Below, piece by piece: positions 1 to 14,042 of a stretch of DNA of 60,000 nt. Source of the DNA: Hydractinia symbiolongicarpus (Eukaryota > Cnidaria > Hydrozoa > Anthoathecata > Hydractiniidae). Under the pieces are notes generated by a model. That model made no database searches. It was given only the letters and a program-made list of their open reading frames with translations, and was not told the origin of the DNA. The first letter of the stretch is position 1. Each line of letters begins with the position of its first letter. The position numbers and the translations under genes are program-made. The DNA lies in contig NC_079879.1 of assembly GCF_029227915.1 (NCBI RefSeq), forward strand, positions 23,144,501 through 23,204,500, read 5' to 3'.

Positions 1-193
1 TGGCATGAGTGAATGACAAACTTGATGTACTTATTTTACTGTACAGTATTTCTAATAATTTTATAAACAAACAAACAAAACAAAAAGTCACAGCTTGTAA
101 AACTACAATACTTTCATCTTTTTCTATTCTCAGGCTATGTTACAGGAACAGCAGTGCGTATGTGAGGTATATTATTATAAGTACACCTGCATA

Positions 194-3100
194 TTAGCCA
201 CCAAAGTGCTGCAAAAGTGAGCATTTGGGGAAGCCAATGGTCAGGTTCACTTATATTAATATACGTTCAAGTTAGTTTTCATAAAAATTACCAGAGATTT
301 ATAATGAATAAAAAAATAAACAACTTACTGTCGCTACTTTTGAAAATGTATCTTTCCTTATGTTTTCGTAATGTTCCTGTAGTTCTTTTCCAACAGGAGC
401 TTGGCTATTATTATTATCATCAGATGATGGTAGGATAAGTTTACACACAGTCGTGGAGAATGAGATCAATCTGGCACATGCCGTAAGAATGTCAGTCAAG
501 GAACTTGTTGTCATGATCAAACCATTGCTCGGCAAATGTATTAACTTGTCATCAGGATCAAAACGGGCTCCTTTGCTGGAAGGCTCATGATTGGCCTTAG
601 TTTTCGAAGAACCGCAATGTTCGGAGGAATTTGAGTTTTTAGAACTTTGTTTTTCGTGGATAAGTGATAAATTACTGTTTTCGATATTATTAGAAATGTT
701 TTGAATTTTGTTTTCAACATTGCTTTCCCTTCCAGTTTTATTTGCCTTGTGAGAATTTGGTGCAGCATTTGTAAAAAACACATAATCTTTTGGATAAGAA
801 CGGGCATGAGGAGAGTCCGTGATTGGGCCATCCATGGAATACCTTGATGCGAAAGAACCAGAAATATCACTTCCTTTTTTCATTGACTCCCATAATAGAG
901 GTTGTGAGGAAGGGCGTTTCCGAACCACGCCGATGTTGTGGGGATTCTCATCAAATTGAATCTCATTAGCTAAATCATTTTCCACTACAGGAGAAAAGTG
1001 GACATAAACCTGTGTGTAATCCGTTTTATCTATTGCACTAGATTGTTTTGATTCACAACCTTCTTGGTTCGAGACAGAAGCAACACGTTCCACAACGTCT
1101 TCTAACAAGTCACTGACAATACTCTCTGTTAATAGAAAGTCAGTTAAATTTTGATTTGGGCTAGATATTTTTACAAGTATATTGTTAACTAGACTTTCTG
1201 CGAGCTCTTCTATTTCGTTTTCCAAAATGACATCCTGCTTTAACGTGGAATCATTTCCATCTGTCACCATGTCACTGTTAAAAGATTCGCCATGTTTTAA
1301 AACATCATCAACATGATGATCAGGAGGCAAGCTTGAGCTTGCTGTTGATAATATATCTGGTGAGACTTCTTCGTCAATGTCTATGTCTATGCTAGTTCGT
1401 CTCAATAAATCAGGGTCAGAATAAGCTTTCATGTTACCTTCTATACTAATAGCTGAACCTTTCCTCAATTTATTACGAAGCGTTAACACTGTAAAATAAT
1501 AATAATAGAAAAATTAACCTTCTACAAACTTTAAATAATGTGGCTCTTTTGTCAAAACTAAAATATTAAGTATTACCATTTGTGAATGCAGAAGAATGGC
1601 TATGCTGAACTTTACGAGGTGTTGGTTGCTGAAGCATCGCAGGCACAGGTTCAGGTAGGGAAGGTAAATTTTCCGAAAGGTCGAGCACTTGCAGCTTGTC
1701 ACTAATAATGTAATTTGGAATCTGTTCGTAAATGTATTCCGTGATTGCTCTGATCACAACGTGAAGTACAACCTTATAATTGATTCTCCATTTTTGCTCA
1801 CTAAAATAATTGATGAAAAATCCTACTGTATATTTTTAATTTACACTTCCTTTCAACTTTTTGTCAATTGGATGTATAAATGAATATATTTTAATATTCA
1901 GAGGGAAGACTCCTTAAAGCTTCCTTTTTTATTTATTTATTGTTGTTGTTATTTTTTAACTAGAAAGGCATGCTTGTTAGAATTAGTGCGTTATGGCAGT
2001 ACATAGGTTTGTTATTAGTAACCAAAATACAAAAACTGTTAATTTAAAGGGACAAAATAAATATACCCCCTGGTACGTCCCTTTTGGGTGTGTCTTATAA
2101 ATACACATTGTTCTTTATACACGCAACCCAGTTGCTAATGGTCTAAACCTCAAATTGGGCCAAAATTTAAGCAACTTTTTTAACAAACTTCAGACTTCTT
2201 ATGTAGTCACTGAACATTTTTCTTCACTTAGTAACCTTTGTAGTTAAACTTTTGCAAAATTATTCTCAAATAACGTACATTAGGTTTAAACAGCGCTATA
2301 GTATGCCAGAGAGAATTTTTGTCTGTGTCGACTGCACTGCTGACGAACAAAATACAAAATATCAAGTAGGGTTCACAATGCCAGAACTTTTTTGTAACAA
2401 AAAAAAAGGGCTGAAGCAACCAACCTGAGGGCCAAAAGACCCTCTTTACTTGGTAACAAAAACCCCACCTTAAAAATAGAAACATGTGTAAGTACACTAA
2501 ACACTTAATCAAGCATTACCACTAATTGATACTACATGTTACATATCAAAAGGAATTTATGAGTGCCAAAAATAAAACAATCTGAAAAACTACCTTGGCC
2601 TAATATATCTAGCCCAATCCTTGTCTAATGTGTGCAAACGAAAAGCAAGGCCCATCATTTCATAGTCAATTTGAGATACTTGTATTGTTTTAGTGTTATT
2701 CAAGCACAATTCTTTCACATCGCTCATAAATTCTTTGTAAAGGTTGCTAGCCACATTGTTGATAATATTGGGGCATCTACAATAAAAAATACAAAAGATG
2801 GCTATATGGTTTCACTACTATGGTACAAAATATATGCTGACTTTTTTAAGCAATAAAAGTTTAAATACAAGGCACAGATTCCAAAAAATTCACAGAAAAT
2901 ACTCAGTATCGACATAGTTTTATGAACAGACAGATAAAATATACAATACAAACGGAAAATTCCAGTCTAAAAAAAGAAGTACAATACTCCAGGATAGTGG
3001 TCAATTACAGTCTCCACCCAATAATACTGATTCATAAGTAAGTAACTACTGCCACTCCTTAAAAAGCCTAAACATATTTACTCAGCATTACAAAATTCTT

Positions 3101-6100
3101 TACCATAATTAATATTGTAGCTTACTTTTCAACAAGCATTGGACACTTTGAACACAAGTCTTGAAATGTTTGAAGACATTTCTTCATATTTTGTAGCACA
3201 TAACGTAAAGTATTAGCACTCTGCATTGAATCATAATTATCATCATCTTTATAACATTCCAATTCAGCTTTTAACTTTATAGTTTTGTAGTTTTCAACGA
3301 CTGCCAACTAAAAACAATAACGACGATTTTTACTAAATATAAAAGTATCTTTTTCAATAGTGTTGCAACCCCAAATTAAAAAGATTACTCTGAGGATTGC
3401 CAAAAAATATGATGCTTTATGGTATTGGGCAGACAAATTGTATATGCACAAATTGATTAAATGCATTCCATCTCCATACACAAACTATTCCGATTACGTC
3501 AACGTACCTTTTGTTTTCTTCGGATGTATGTATGTCATAGCTTAATACTAATCACTTATTTAATGTATGTAGTGTACATTAAATAATATACATTTCACTC
3601 ATTTAATCTAATTGCGAATTATTTTTTTTATCCAAAAAAAACAATGGCTGTAATAAAATTTTCAAACTTCCCTTTTTCAGTTAATTTGTTGCAGTTTTTT
3701 AAAATAAAAGGATGTTTTTCGTCTAAACTAAAAAAAAACCTTATTCTTTAAATCTCTCAAGCCAATTCTTGACTAAAACATTTTATCTCACACATTAATT
3801 GTTTTAACAAACAATATAAGAGGATGTACACACGGATTTCTAAATTTGCGTAAGTTGCCATCAACAACAATTATTACAAAAAATGTATATGGATACATAC
3901 TCTGAAAAAAATTTATCAATCTATGAAAGCACATAATGCAATATCTAAATTTTTTGTTGTGCAAAAATGACATAAAATTATTTTGGTTGCGTGATTACAA
4001 ATTAGAGACGCTTTTAGTGGGGGAGGAGAGAATTTTTGTGGGACTTTTGTTGGATTGCATCATTAAGAAGTGGGGCCTACTAAACACTTCAGGTTGCCTA
4101 AATGCACTACAAGTTTAAAGACTAAAGAACGAAATTGCATCGGTAGATAAAATATACCAATAAATTGTGTGATAACTAGATGATTGAACATGCCTCTGAT
4201 AAAAGCATACAACGCAAAAATTTTTTAGCTGAGTTCAAAGTAGTAAATACAGGTAGCACTCATGCTTTTTTTTTATTATTCATTCAGAAAGCTGGGTAAG
4301 AGTATATACTATTCACAAATCATATTGTTATATCCAGACAATGGGAAATATTGACAATGCACATTTTAGGATCAAAAGCTTTTAGCACATTATACATTAG
4401 CTGGAAAAACATTGTTTGCAAATATATATTGGCAAACAAAAAGAATGCATGAATACTTTCTTAAAACAAATGACAAACATGAGAAATCACCCATCACTAC
4501 TTGCAGCAACCATATTTGGCACACAGACAGACAGTGAGCATTAAATTACACACACCCTTTCTGTTTCCAGAGACTTAATTTTGGATGGAGCAACAAAACA
4601 CAAAATGTTACTAATGATCGATCATTTTGGCAACAAGTAATGCAATAACATCAAAGTTACTTTGATTTATTTTTTTTATTATTATTACAGGATACAGTGT
4701 TTTAGTTTTGTCAAAACTACTATCAAGACAAGTCCTGTTTGCCACCTTACACTGGAGTTATTATCCCAGATTGCAATTAGATTTGCATTCAAGTAGTTTG
4801 TTTTACCTTGTTTGTTTTATCTTCTTAAATAGGAATGTTGTATGAGTGTTTTAAGATTAAGTTGTTCTAAAGTGGGAGTTAAGCTTTAAGATATAAAATT
4901 TTCAACAAAAAAAGTGTGAACTTTTCCACACAACAAAAGAAATTTTTGCTTGCAAAAGTTTCCCTGAAGCAGGATTTTTAAAGTGAAAACACGAAGTTAA
5001 TAATAAAATTTTCAAATTAATACTTGCTTTCAACCAGCAATGATCGGTTCGCAGTTCGCTAATTGCGAATTATTTTTTGAATACTGCGGCCCAACATACA
5101 CAAATTATCATCAAAAATGTGAATCAAAATTTTAATATATTCTTAAAAAAATAAAAACAACAACTAGTAAGCAGTCAAGACATTGTGTGCATGCCACAAC
5201 TTTAATGCACCATGTTTGTTTTTGCTTATTATTTAATATTTATATATACAAGTCTGCAACGTAAATTCAAGCGAATAAGTAAATACATATTTTTGTTCAG
5301 TCATTCCGCAAGGTATTCAGCACATAAAAATTTTACTTTCAAATATGGTAGATTGAAGTCATAATCACACGAGGGTTGTTTCGAGGAAAGGATATTTTGA
5401 TTCGTTGCTTGCTCCAATTTATAATAAAATTGATTTGCAAATTGATGAAAAACGGGTCGCAATGTCAACAAGTTGCGAACCATTTATTTTACGTTAACTA
5501 GATCCCTGACCAGTTGAATAGAAGTCCCTGTTGTTCTCTGGTAACCCATTTGACATATGGAAATAAGAACTTTTTAACAAACTTTTAAAGAAATTTCTCA
5601 GCAAATATTTGTTTAAAAAAACATGTCCATTATAAGAATTAAGAAAATAAAAGATTTATGACGACATGATGGTGGCTGTGGTAAAAAATGAAAGTTTAGA
5701 ATTTTTTGTGGTATAACAGCTACTGCATTTTCAAAATGTTGTATTAATTGCAATTTTTTAAATTTGTTGAAATGGTATGGTTGGTATATTAGTAATCTAA
5801 AGTTTTTTTTCTTTTGTGACTAAGAGCACTTTAATGAATGTTACAGCTAAGTTGAAAGGCTGTTTACACGTATATGTTTAAACTTTAATATGAATCATTT
5901 AAAAGCTGCCTAAAGCATCACATGGAAATTTTTTGCTAGGAAATACAGTAAATGTATCATTACCTTATTATAAAGCTCAAGCATCTCATTTATGTTAGGA
6001 TTCTCTTCTTTGTCCCAAAACTGGAAGTAGACTTTTATCTGTAAAACTTTTTGCAATAAAATCAACAACAACTGCACTCCATGTTCAGAAATATTTTTTG

Positions 6101-9100
6101 GATACAAAGAGTATATTTTGAGGAATCCATATTCAATACTTTTGTGCAGTATTTTTATACTATCTTCGATCAATTGACGCTAAAACAAAAAATTTGACAC
6201 AAATAATTCTTTAGAGGAAAGGAAAAGAGGAAGACATTTTTCATCAAAGGAGAGGAAATCAAGTAACACAAGTATTAATTTAAAGTATGCCATTAATGGT
6301 GGCGAATTATTAGATTTTGTACAGTAATGATTTGATCCTCTTTTCATTAACTTAGGAAAAAAATTTTAAATCCCTGCTTCACTATTTAATTTAGATACAC
6401 TGTTAAAGATTCAAACACTCGATAACACAGATTTACATAATTAACCCATTGATCTGAGGGAGACAGAACAAACCTCTTTCCTAACTAAAAGTCTGTAATT
6501 CTCTTCAACGTATTCCATGGTTTTCATTAAAACATTGTTCAAAGATATTAAGTACCAGTCAGTGTAATCTAAATGCCTAAGGGAGAAAGAGACACATCAG
6601 CTGAAAAATATAACAACTAGCTGTTTGGGCAAAATGTATAACCCATACACTGCGAAACCTACTTTATCATTTTGTCCAAAATGGTAACTTTACGAAATAG
6701 TTCACCAACACCATATCTTAGGCCAAACTCTTTTAATAACTTCTGTGACACAGCTGTTAGGATTGACGTAAATGCTCTTGTCCTACTATCTGCAGCTGCA
6801 CTATCTATTTTCTCATCCAAATCCATTCTATAGAACATTGAAAAAGAAAATTCATTTTTCGTAGAAAAATTCTAATTCGGTGGTATAAAAACATAGGGAA
6901 ATGTTTGGATAAAACAAATGTTTCATACTTTAAGAATTTATCTGCAAGAATGGTGAAAGCAGAATGAGCATCAAAAGCATTAATTTTATATGCTTTTATA
7001 TGTTTAAAATCTGGGCACCACTTGTTAATCAACTTTGTTAACCGTTCCAGCTCCAATGATCTCCACTCTTCATAGTAATCTGAGTTTCCAAAGAATTGAC
7101 GTTGATAAAAATGACAATCATTTGCCTCTAGTCGATATAATTGATCCGTTAGATCGTCTTTCATAACCTAGAGATCGTCAAATCATAACTTTTATTTATC
7201 TTTATGTTTTTATTGTTTACAGTGAAATTAAAATGCAAATAATTATTTATCCAATATACCTAGTATTAATTTTCGTGGATTTGGTTAAATAAGCGAAATA
7301 TATATCTTTCCCCTACAATTAGGTTACCAAGAATAATTCTTAAAATTTTAGCACAGAGAGAAAAAAAAGGGCAATTTCACTACACAAAGATTCACAATTT
7401 TATTCATACCAAAGGATCATTAAAGTGTAATTTTGTGAATGTTTTATTTTTTGCACTAAACACTACAAAGACTTTTTCTATCTACAGTGTGTCTAGACTG
7501 TCATACCTTGTCTTGGGCTCGTTTGCTTCTTAATTCCTCTCTAAGTTTATCATGAAGAGTTGGGCTAATTTGGAATGATCTGGCAAGGGTAGCAAATAGC
7601 ATACTCTGCTCGATATTAACATTGTCAATAGGAGAACTTGTTGAAGGTTTCCGAGGGAATGATCTTCTATAAAGACACGTTTTTATTAAATAGAAAAACC
7701 AAAAATAAATAAAGAAAAAACGTAAAACATTTCTACAGGTGTACGTACCTGTTTCCAATTTGCTGCGGTGTTGTTGATGGTTCTTTGATAGGACATGATA
7801 GGAATGGACGAGAAGCACAATGCAAAGCATGTCTATAGATGCGTTCTTCCTATAAAAAAACAGATTAAAATTGTTTTTTTTGTTGGTGATTTTCACAATA
7901 GCCAACAAAAGATACAACTTTCTAAAAAACAATTCATCAATATTTAGTCTGTTGAGTCAAACATTTTATCATAAGAATATTACCTGGTAAGAAGTGCGTA
8001 AATAATTCAAGTTTCTTTTGAAAAATACATTATTTCTTACTTACATTTTCACTTAATTTGTGCACATATTTTTGTCTTTGTGTTGGATAATTTGTATGCG
8101 AAGATCGACCTTAAAATGTAACACAATTTACACATAATTAGGTATAATATCAATGTCAACACTAAACAAAGAAAAGTATATAAAACAATTACATGTGAAT
8201 TAGCTAAAAATAAAACGTGTTACCTTTTTTGCCTTCTTTGGTATTATTGACGCCACTTTGACTCTAGTGGAAATAAACAAAATTGACCCGTTTACAAGTT
8301 ATCATACTATCAAGTCATTGACATTAACTAATTTTCACACCTTGCACAAAGTTATTTTGTTTGATTTGTTGGATAAAGCCAACACAAATATATATTTCTC
8401 ACCCTGACTTGTTTACATTAAAAGTCAAATAACATAATAAAATTGAGACTGGAACATTTTATAATGATACTTCGTAAAGTCAATAAAATAGAACTGTACA
8501 AATAATAACTGACAGTTAATTGTTTTGGGCTCCAAAGTAATAACACAATATTGATAGAAAACAATGTATTTCATGTGGAATGATTAGATGCAACACGTTC
8601 TAACGCGTTGGACTATTTGTAACACTTTTGGGGATTGAGTAGGAATGTGTCTCCTTTATGTTCCACAGCATGCACAATAATGTATATCCTGAGCGCCAGG
8701 ATATACATTACAGGCACTTTTGGGACCTGAACATCAGGCACATGAGACAGATAAGATGCCCTGAGCATCAGGTGCATGACATTCCTTAAGCATAAGGTCT
8801 ATGAAAGAATTTAGACAACCTTAGTCCCAGTATAGTGCCAATAATAACAGATTTTCAATATTAATACAAATACCTACAACTTTCACAAACTCAATAACGC
8901 CACCAAGAACTATATTTTAAAATACATAGATAACAACATACCACCCGCCTCAAAAGTCCAGGAATGTTAGCACTGACCTCTCGACAATGAACACAGCACC
9001 TCCTTGGACTATGTAAAAAAACAACACATGTCATAACTTTACATAAGTTACAGATTTTACAAGTAGGAATTGCACATACTCAAGCTTGATGAAAAATTCA

Positions 9101-10277
9101 TGAATTGCCTGGCTTGATTTACCATGTCTAAAAATACAAAGATGGTTGATTCAGATAATAACTTATGATTTTTTAAAATAAAGGTTCTAAGAATAAATGC
9201 AACTAGAATGCCCCAGTCTATTTACAGGATTTAATCGTTAGGCAAAACACCTGAGTGATAAACTTTTGAGTCATGCAATATGAAAAAGCTCTCTTCTCTA
9301 TTAAAAACTGGCTGATAAGTAATTTTTTGTATATATATATGCAAAAGAAAAAATTAATAAAATGGAAATTAAATAATTTAGGATGAAAAACTAAGAAATA
9401 CATTTGGTTCCTTGGTAGAATCTTTCTCAGGAAAGCCAACCGTTGTAAAAAATGAACAATAAAAATAAAATTTTATATTATTTTGACATTGATAAATAAG
9501 ATTTTTTAGAAGAAACAAATGTATCATCTAGCACCATAAGAATAAAAATACCAAATAAAAGTTAGGTGATTTACTAAAAACACTGAATTAATTTTGGCTA
9601 AACAGAATTTAAAATATAAGCATGAGAAGCCCTAACAGTCAGATATTTGTGGTTATTTAGTTTTCGGAAATGTATATTTTTTGCGATAAAGGTTGGGTAA
9701 TTGTTGTTTCTTTATAGAAGTATATTTCATTATTTTAGAAAGGCAAAGTTATTGTACTTACCTAAGAAATGCTTCGCCAATAAGTTTATGTACATTTGTT
9801 TCATACTGATTGGCTTCTTGATTAAAAGAAGATAGCAAGTTGAACGAGCTTGTAGATGCTAAACTGTTCTGGTCAAATGATTGAGATATGGGGAAGGGAG
9901 AGTTCACAATTCTAGAAATATATAATCATGGATACTGTATATTAAATAGTGAGAAGGATAATGAATTACCACAGTTTAGACAAGAAATTCTTAAAATGGC
10001 AGCACCAAACATTGAGAGAATTGAATAAAAATCAATACAAAGTAAAACCTTACCGATTCCACAATTTATTTTCAGCTTCAAAAAATAAATCGATTACATC
10101 AATGACAGGAATAAAATATGATGGGTCGTTTACAGGCTGTGGAAGAACAGTAGCTGTTTTATTTTTTTCTTGATACATTAATTGTGTTACAATTTCCCTG
10201 GATACTTTCAAGTCAATCTTTTTTGACTTTATTAGAATATGATCAAGCCCAACATCAGATGGAAGTGTCGAACACAT
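194..10277 (-). CDS. Unrecognised ~1113-aa protein, 17 exons
   Basis: Exons in transcript order (high to low coordinate): 10277-10054, 9911-9762, 9127-9080, 9008-8942, 8263-8224, 8109-8045, 7849-7749, 7666-7507, 7167-6929, 6827-6663, 6576-6474, 6179-5964, 3307-3126, 2776-2594, 1800-1577, 1488-329, and a tentative last exon 208-194 that ends in TAA. Every junction is GT..AG and phases agree throughout. The start is ATG at 10277 (MCSTLPSDVG). The N-terminal ~300 residues are mixed and polar, with a Cys/His cluster (RRCCVHC) near residue 148. The middle (~300-730) is helix-rich with many Trp, Tyr and Leu. The C-terminal ~390 residues, almost all from the 1160-nt exon, are acidic, Ser/Asn-rich and probably disordered. 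There is no signal peptide and no clear membrane segment, so it is probably intracellular. I do not recognise the family. Existence of the gene is well supported; the last exon is the least certain. Confidence 0.85.
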
Positions 10278-12778
10278 GACTCATTATAATATTTATTTTC
10301 TGCAAGCGAAAATATTAATAATTAAGCACTACATAATATTTATCCACTAAAAACAAATTCACTCTTCTTATAATTGTAAAAGACATGGGTTAATAAATTT
10401 CACGATAAATTTCCCAACAATGCTAACTTTGTAAGGGATAAAATAGGTAACCACCAGTCTTTACGGAATGACCAGAGAACCAGCAACGAAGTAGCTTTTT
10501 AGTGACAAAATGAGCACTCAAAATAATTTAAAAACATTGCAAAGCACACACTAAATGTGCAACGCATTGTGAGGAAGAGCACAGGATTATTTCTGCACTG
10601 ATACCAAAAAGGCGAAGGAAGTAACTGAGGCTTACTTTATAGAAAAAAGGAGAGTTGGCCTGCCCACCTACTTGGGCTCTTGTGGTACACATTTTGAATA
10701 AAAATTCTCTTACAACTCTTTTTTAAGCTACCATAATGGTTGAGATTGTTTCTTTTCGCACCTACAATGATGACTGAATTGTATCTATGTTGCTCCGATT
10801 GTTCCTGAACATTAATTACAGAGCTTGATTATCAGCAAAACATTCAATTTTCTTATATAAACACTTAAATTTCAGAGCAAACTATGGGAAAAAATTCCAA
10901 AATAAGAACAAAATGAGGCTAAATTCTAAAGTTGTATTCTTAGTATTAAGAAAAAAAATCAGTCTGAAAAATACATAAAAATAATTGTTCTAGTTCATAT
11001 AAAAAAGACCAAATAACAGCGTTTGCCTTCAGTACAAAAGTCATGAGATCACACCCTGGTCAGTTTATATCATATATATTCCTTCCTCTTCAGCGTTTAC
11101 CCGGAGAGTAGGATTGATATTTGTGGTATAGGTCTGAAATGCTGTACTCGTAGAACTTCAGTAGCTCAAATGGGAGATTTACATTCACTAGGACCACCTT
11201 TGCTATGTTTTTCACTTTAGTAACTTACAAGAAATTTAAGCTAATGGCACAAGAAAAGTTTAAGAGCAATGTGGACAAAAACAGTAGCAGGATATCCCTG
11301 TTCAAACCTTATCATTAAAGCAATCATACCATTAGCACAGTACATATTGTCACAAGAGATCAATGATGGAATTGGAGCTGAACTCAAAATTCTGACTTAT
11401 TGTAAGGTAAGTTAATTTAATAATTTGTGGTCACTCTGCAATTACAAACATATCACAATAATTATGATATATATCACAATCCCCACCACTAAGGACTCTG
11501 CTTTTTTAGCCTAATGACTGAAATCCACAATAAAATAATTATTTTCCATGAACTGTTCAGGAATTTTTCCTATTTTTGCACTTTTCAAGAAGTGTTTTTC
11601 AGAAGTTGTACGATTTTGAGCACTTTCAGGGAGTGAAGAAGTTTGTGAAAATGCTCTGAGAGTATATATTACTATAGGGAACAAGCATTTATGTATTGAC
11701 AAATCAGTGTATAGAGAAATGCACGCTATATAAGTATAGACAGTAATTTTTTGAATAACAAACATTGTAGTTATGTTTTGAAAGATTATCCACGATGTCT
11801 CACTGCTATATTTCAGGCATCTCTCAGTTTTACAATAAAATAGGGACCTCAAAATAATTAGTATGTTTAAAATAACAATGTTGCCGATTAGCAAAACGTT
11901 ATGCTGTGTGCCAAACGTGAATTGCAAAGAATGACTTTCAAACACTAACATAGGGAGTCCTCATCTCTATATGAGCAACCACAAGAAGTAATGCATTCAT
12001 TACCAAGTCCTCACCAGCTATATTAATACAACTTAGAATTCACACCCTTAAAACTTCTTCGTTAACACTTTCATGTACAGATTTGTTTACACATGACTTT
12101 TTTTTTTCAAATAGCACATTATCTCACTCGAAATCGAAAGAAGAGAGTATTTTGTTTGTATGACAGTGTCCCGTGACCTGAAGCGTAGGTGCCGAAATAG
12201 CAATAAGTCTTTATGTTTGTATTTAAAGTTAGGTACCTGATTTCGCTTCTCAGAAAAACAAACAATAACCGCGCTCTCCAACTCAAGTGCTATTTGCCCA
12301 CTCACCCCAGCTCCCACTCTCCCCACCCCACCCCTCGTCTCCAAAGGCGACCCTCGCCCCCACAAGTGTTAAAAGCCCGTTGTACAATATAGCCTCGTAA
12401 ATCGAATTTAAATTTAGAAAGGTGTCTGCCCTAATCTAAAAAAATTTGTGTATACATACATTTGTCCTGGGTCAAAATATAAAAAATGATGTTATTTTGA
12501 AATCTGTTTTGATTGATAAAAAAATTTACGTTCCAATCTTTTTCGATCCAAACTAAAAGTTTAAAAAAACCTATTAACTTTTCTTGCGAACACGAACAAA
12601 TAAGAACAATTAGTATTAGACAAATAGCCATTAAATATTAGTAGTATTGTTTTGTTGAAGTTGTTCAGCAAAAGCGTTTAACAATTACAATTCTGCTCTC
12701 TCTCTATATATACAACTTCAAGAATCATTAAGAAAAAACAAAAACTATATAATAATCGTGAACGTGTGCAAATAAAAT
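10278..12778. other. Intergenic, no convincing gene
   Basis: AT-rich DNA upstream of the first exon of the minus-strand gene ending at 10277; its promoter should lie near 10280-10500, but no clear core promoter is visible. A C-rich patch at 12296-12362 stands out from the surroundings. The open frames here (for example 11511-11951 minus) are Ile/Phe/Ser-rich with no domain and look like chance frames. The low end may include remnants of the Penelope-like fragment that starts at 12779. Confidence 0.5.
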
Positions 12779-13093
12779 TTAAATAAATAAATATATTAGA
12801 GAGATCATTTCGTTTTTGTTAAGATGTGGCTTCTCCCGTTGCATCACAAGACTTTCCTTTATTTCAAGTGTATAGTTGTGTGCCTCTTTGACAACAATAG
12901 AAACGTCATTAAATTTAACGAGGCGATCCCACTCCATCATATGGTCTCCTACGGCAGTGTCTTGTTTCTTGGCAACACGTCTTCCGGTCAGCGGGAAGAT
13001 ACCTATATGTTCGGACACCCTCACTTTAAGATGTCGTTTGGTTTTACCAACATAAGTAGCATTGCAGCTACTACACGAAAATTTATAAACGAA
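12779..13093 (-). pseudogene. Penelope-like retroelement 3' fragment, GIY-YIG domain
   Basis: The minus-strand reading frame runs FVYKFSCSSCNATYVGKTKR, then HLKVRVSEHIG, and stops at 12779 after about 105 residues. The VYK...CxxC..ATYVGKT..HL..R..EH pattern is the start of a GIY-YIG nuclease domain as found at the C-terminus of Penelope-like retroelements, where it nicks target DNA. No reverse transcriptase is visible upstream (13.1-14 kb minus), so this is a 5'-truncated relic. A possible acceptor (TTCTTCTAG) lies just before the preserved frame, and introns are known in some of these elements. A free-standing GIY-YIG gene is a less likely reading. Confidence 0.6.
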
Positions 13094-13932
13094 ACTAGAA
13101 GAAAAAATATAAAAAATATGTCAAAAACACACTTTGTAATTGTTAATGGACATATATAACCCACACTACAATCGTGGACAAAAATATTGAGACTAAGGCA
13201 GTTTTTTACTCGTTATCCAAATATGGACAAAACAGTCAAATAGTCAATACTCTGCAGCCGGCAGGCTGCAAAGTCGCCACTTTTGCACACAAGTAGGCCA
13301 GGCAGAGAGTATTGAAAAGTTGCTAGTCACATTCTTTAGCACGCTCGCACACCGAAATAATTCACGTCGGGGACCACGAAGGCCCCGAAATTCGTGATTA
13401 ATAGCCTTGCTGACGTCAGCAACAATTAGCACATTTTAAGAATTTTGTATTTACCAAATAACCTAAGATCCGAAGGCCTAAGTCCACTCTGAACATTGAC
13501 AAGTGAACTTTAACAAGTTCAAGATGTGTGAATCTAATATAGAATGAGCCTACGCAATTACTTGTGGTGGCGAACTTCGAAATTCGTTGTCTTGTCCCAA
13601 CATATTGTGACCACGATTGTACTATAACACAGAGCTGTTTAGAAAATTTTTTAAGGAAGTGATTAAACCGCGAAAATGTTTGTTAACGATTGCCGACACG
13701 GGGATATTTCCGGGACAGGACAATTGCCGGAACGATTTCGTCCAGGGGCATTTTGTGTTAAGATATGTGTTAGTGATGAGCAAAATAGTTCTTCTTCAAT
13801 ATGAATTACACGCATTATACACGCCCGTCATGATCAGAGGTCTGATCGGGTGAAGCATTTTCTGTTGAGAATGAAATACGGATGTGGTATGATAAATATT
13901 CACCCATATATACACACCATCCGGATAAACTA
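13094..13932. other. Intergenic with imperfect palindrome
   Basis: No gene seen. It contains an imperfect hairpin at 13359-13399 (arms AATTCACG..TCGGGG and CCCCGAAATTCGTGATT). A tail-like segment at 13764-13802 recurs at 14030-14067 next to the tRNA-like element. Confidence 0.4.
13359..13399. repeat. Imperfect inverted repeat (hairpin)
   Basis: The arms AATTCACGTCGGGG (13359-13372) and CCCCGAAATTCGTGATT (13383-13399) pair apart from a small bulge, around a 10-nt loop. The sequence is more GC-rich than its surroundings and is probably the remnant of a small transposable element. Confidence 0.5.
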
Positions 13933-14042
13933 TCATCACTAACATACTGCCGCACCGTAGTGTAGTCGGTTCGTCTGCGGCTCCCAGTTCTGGGGACCGC
14001 GGATCAAATCCCGCTCACTGCAAGGCAGTATGTTAGTGATGA
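13933..14042 (+). repeat. tRNA-like SINE bounded by perfect 19-bp inverted repeats
   Basis: TCATCACTAACATACTGCC (13933-13951) and its exact reverse complement (14024-14042) enclose a tRNA-like segment. That segment has an A-box-like TAGTGTAGTCGG (13958-13969) and a B-box-like GGATCAAATCC (14001-14011). I could not fold a full cloverleaf with a normal anticodon arm, so this looks like a tRNA-derived SINE or pseudo-tRNA rather than a working tRNA. The sequence after it (14030-14067) resembles 13764-13802, which suggests a second partial copy. Confidence 0.6.

Noticed and set aside
121-229. A plus-strand terminal exon starting after TTTTTCTATTCTCAG
   Set aside because: Good acceptor, but only about 28 codons follow and no upstream exon is in the window; it also overlaps the probable 3' end of the minus-strand gene.
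5301-5483. 60-codon minus-strand frame in a large intron of the 1113-aa gene
   Set aside because: It looks somewhat protein-like, but it has no usable acceptor in phase and ends in a stop; the flanking exons join in phase without it.
11511-11951. 146-codon minus-strand frame
   Set aside because: AT-driven composition, no domain and no plausible splice partners.
13952-14023. A functional tRNA gene
   Set aside because: A- and B-box-like sequences are present but no proper cloverleaf or anticodon arm could be formed.
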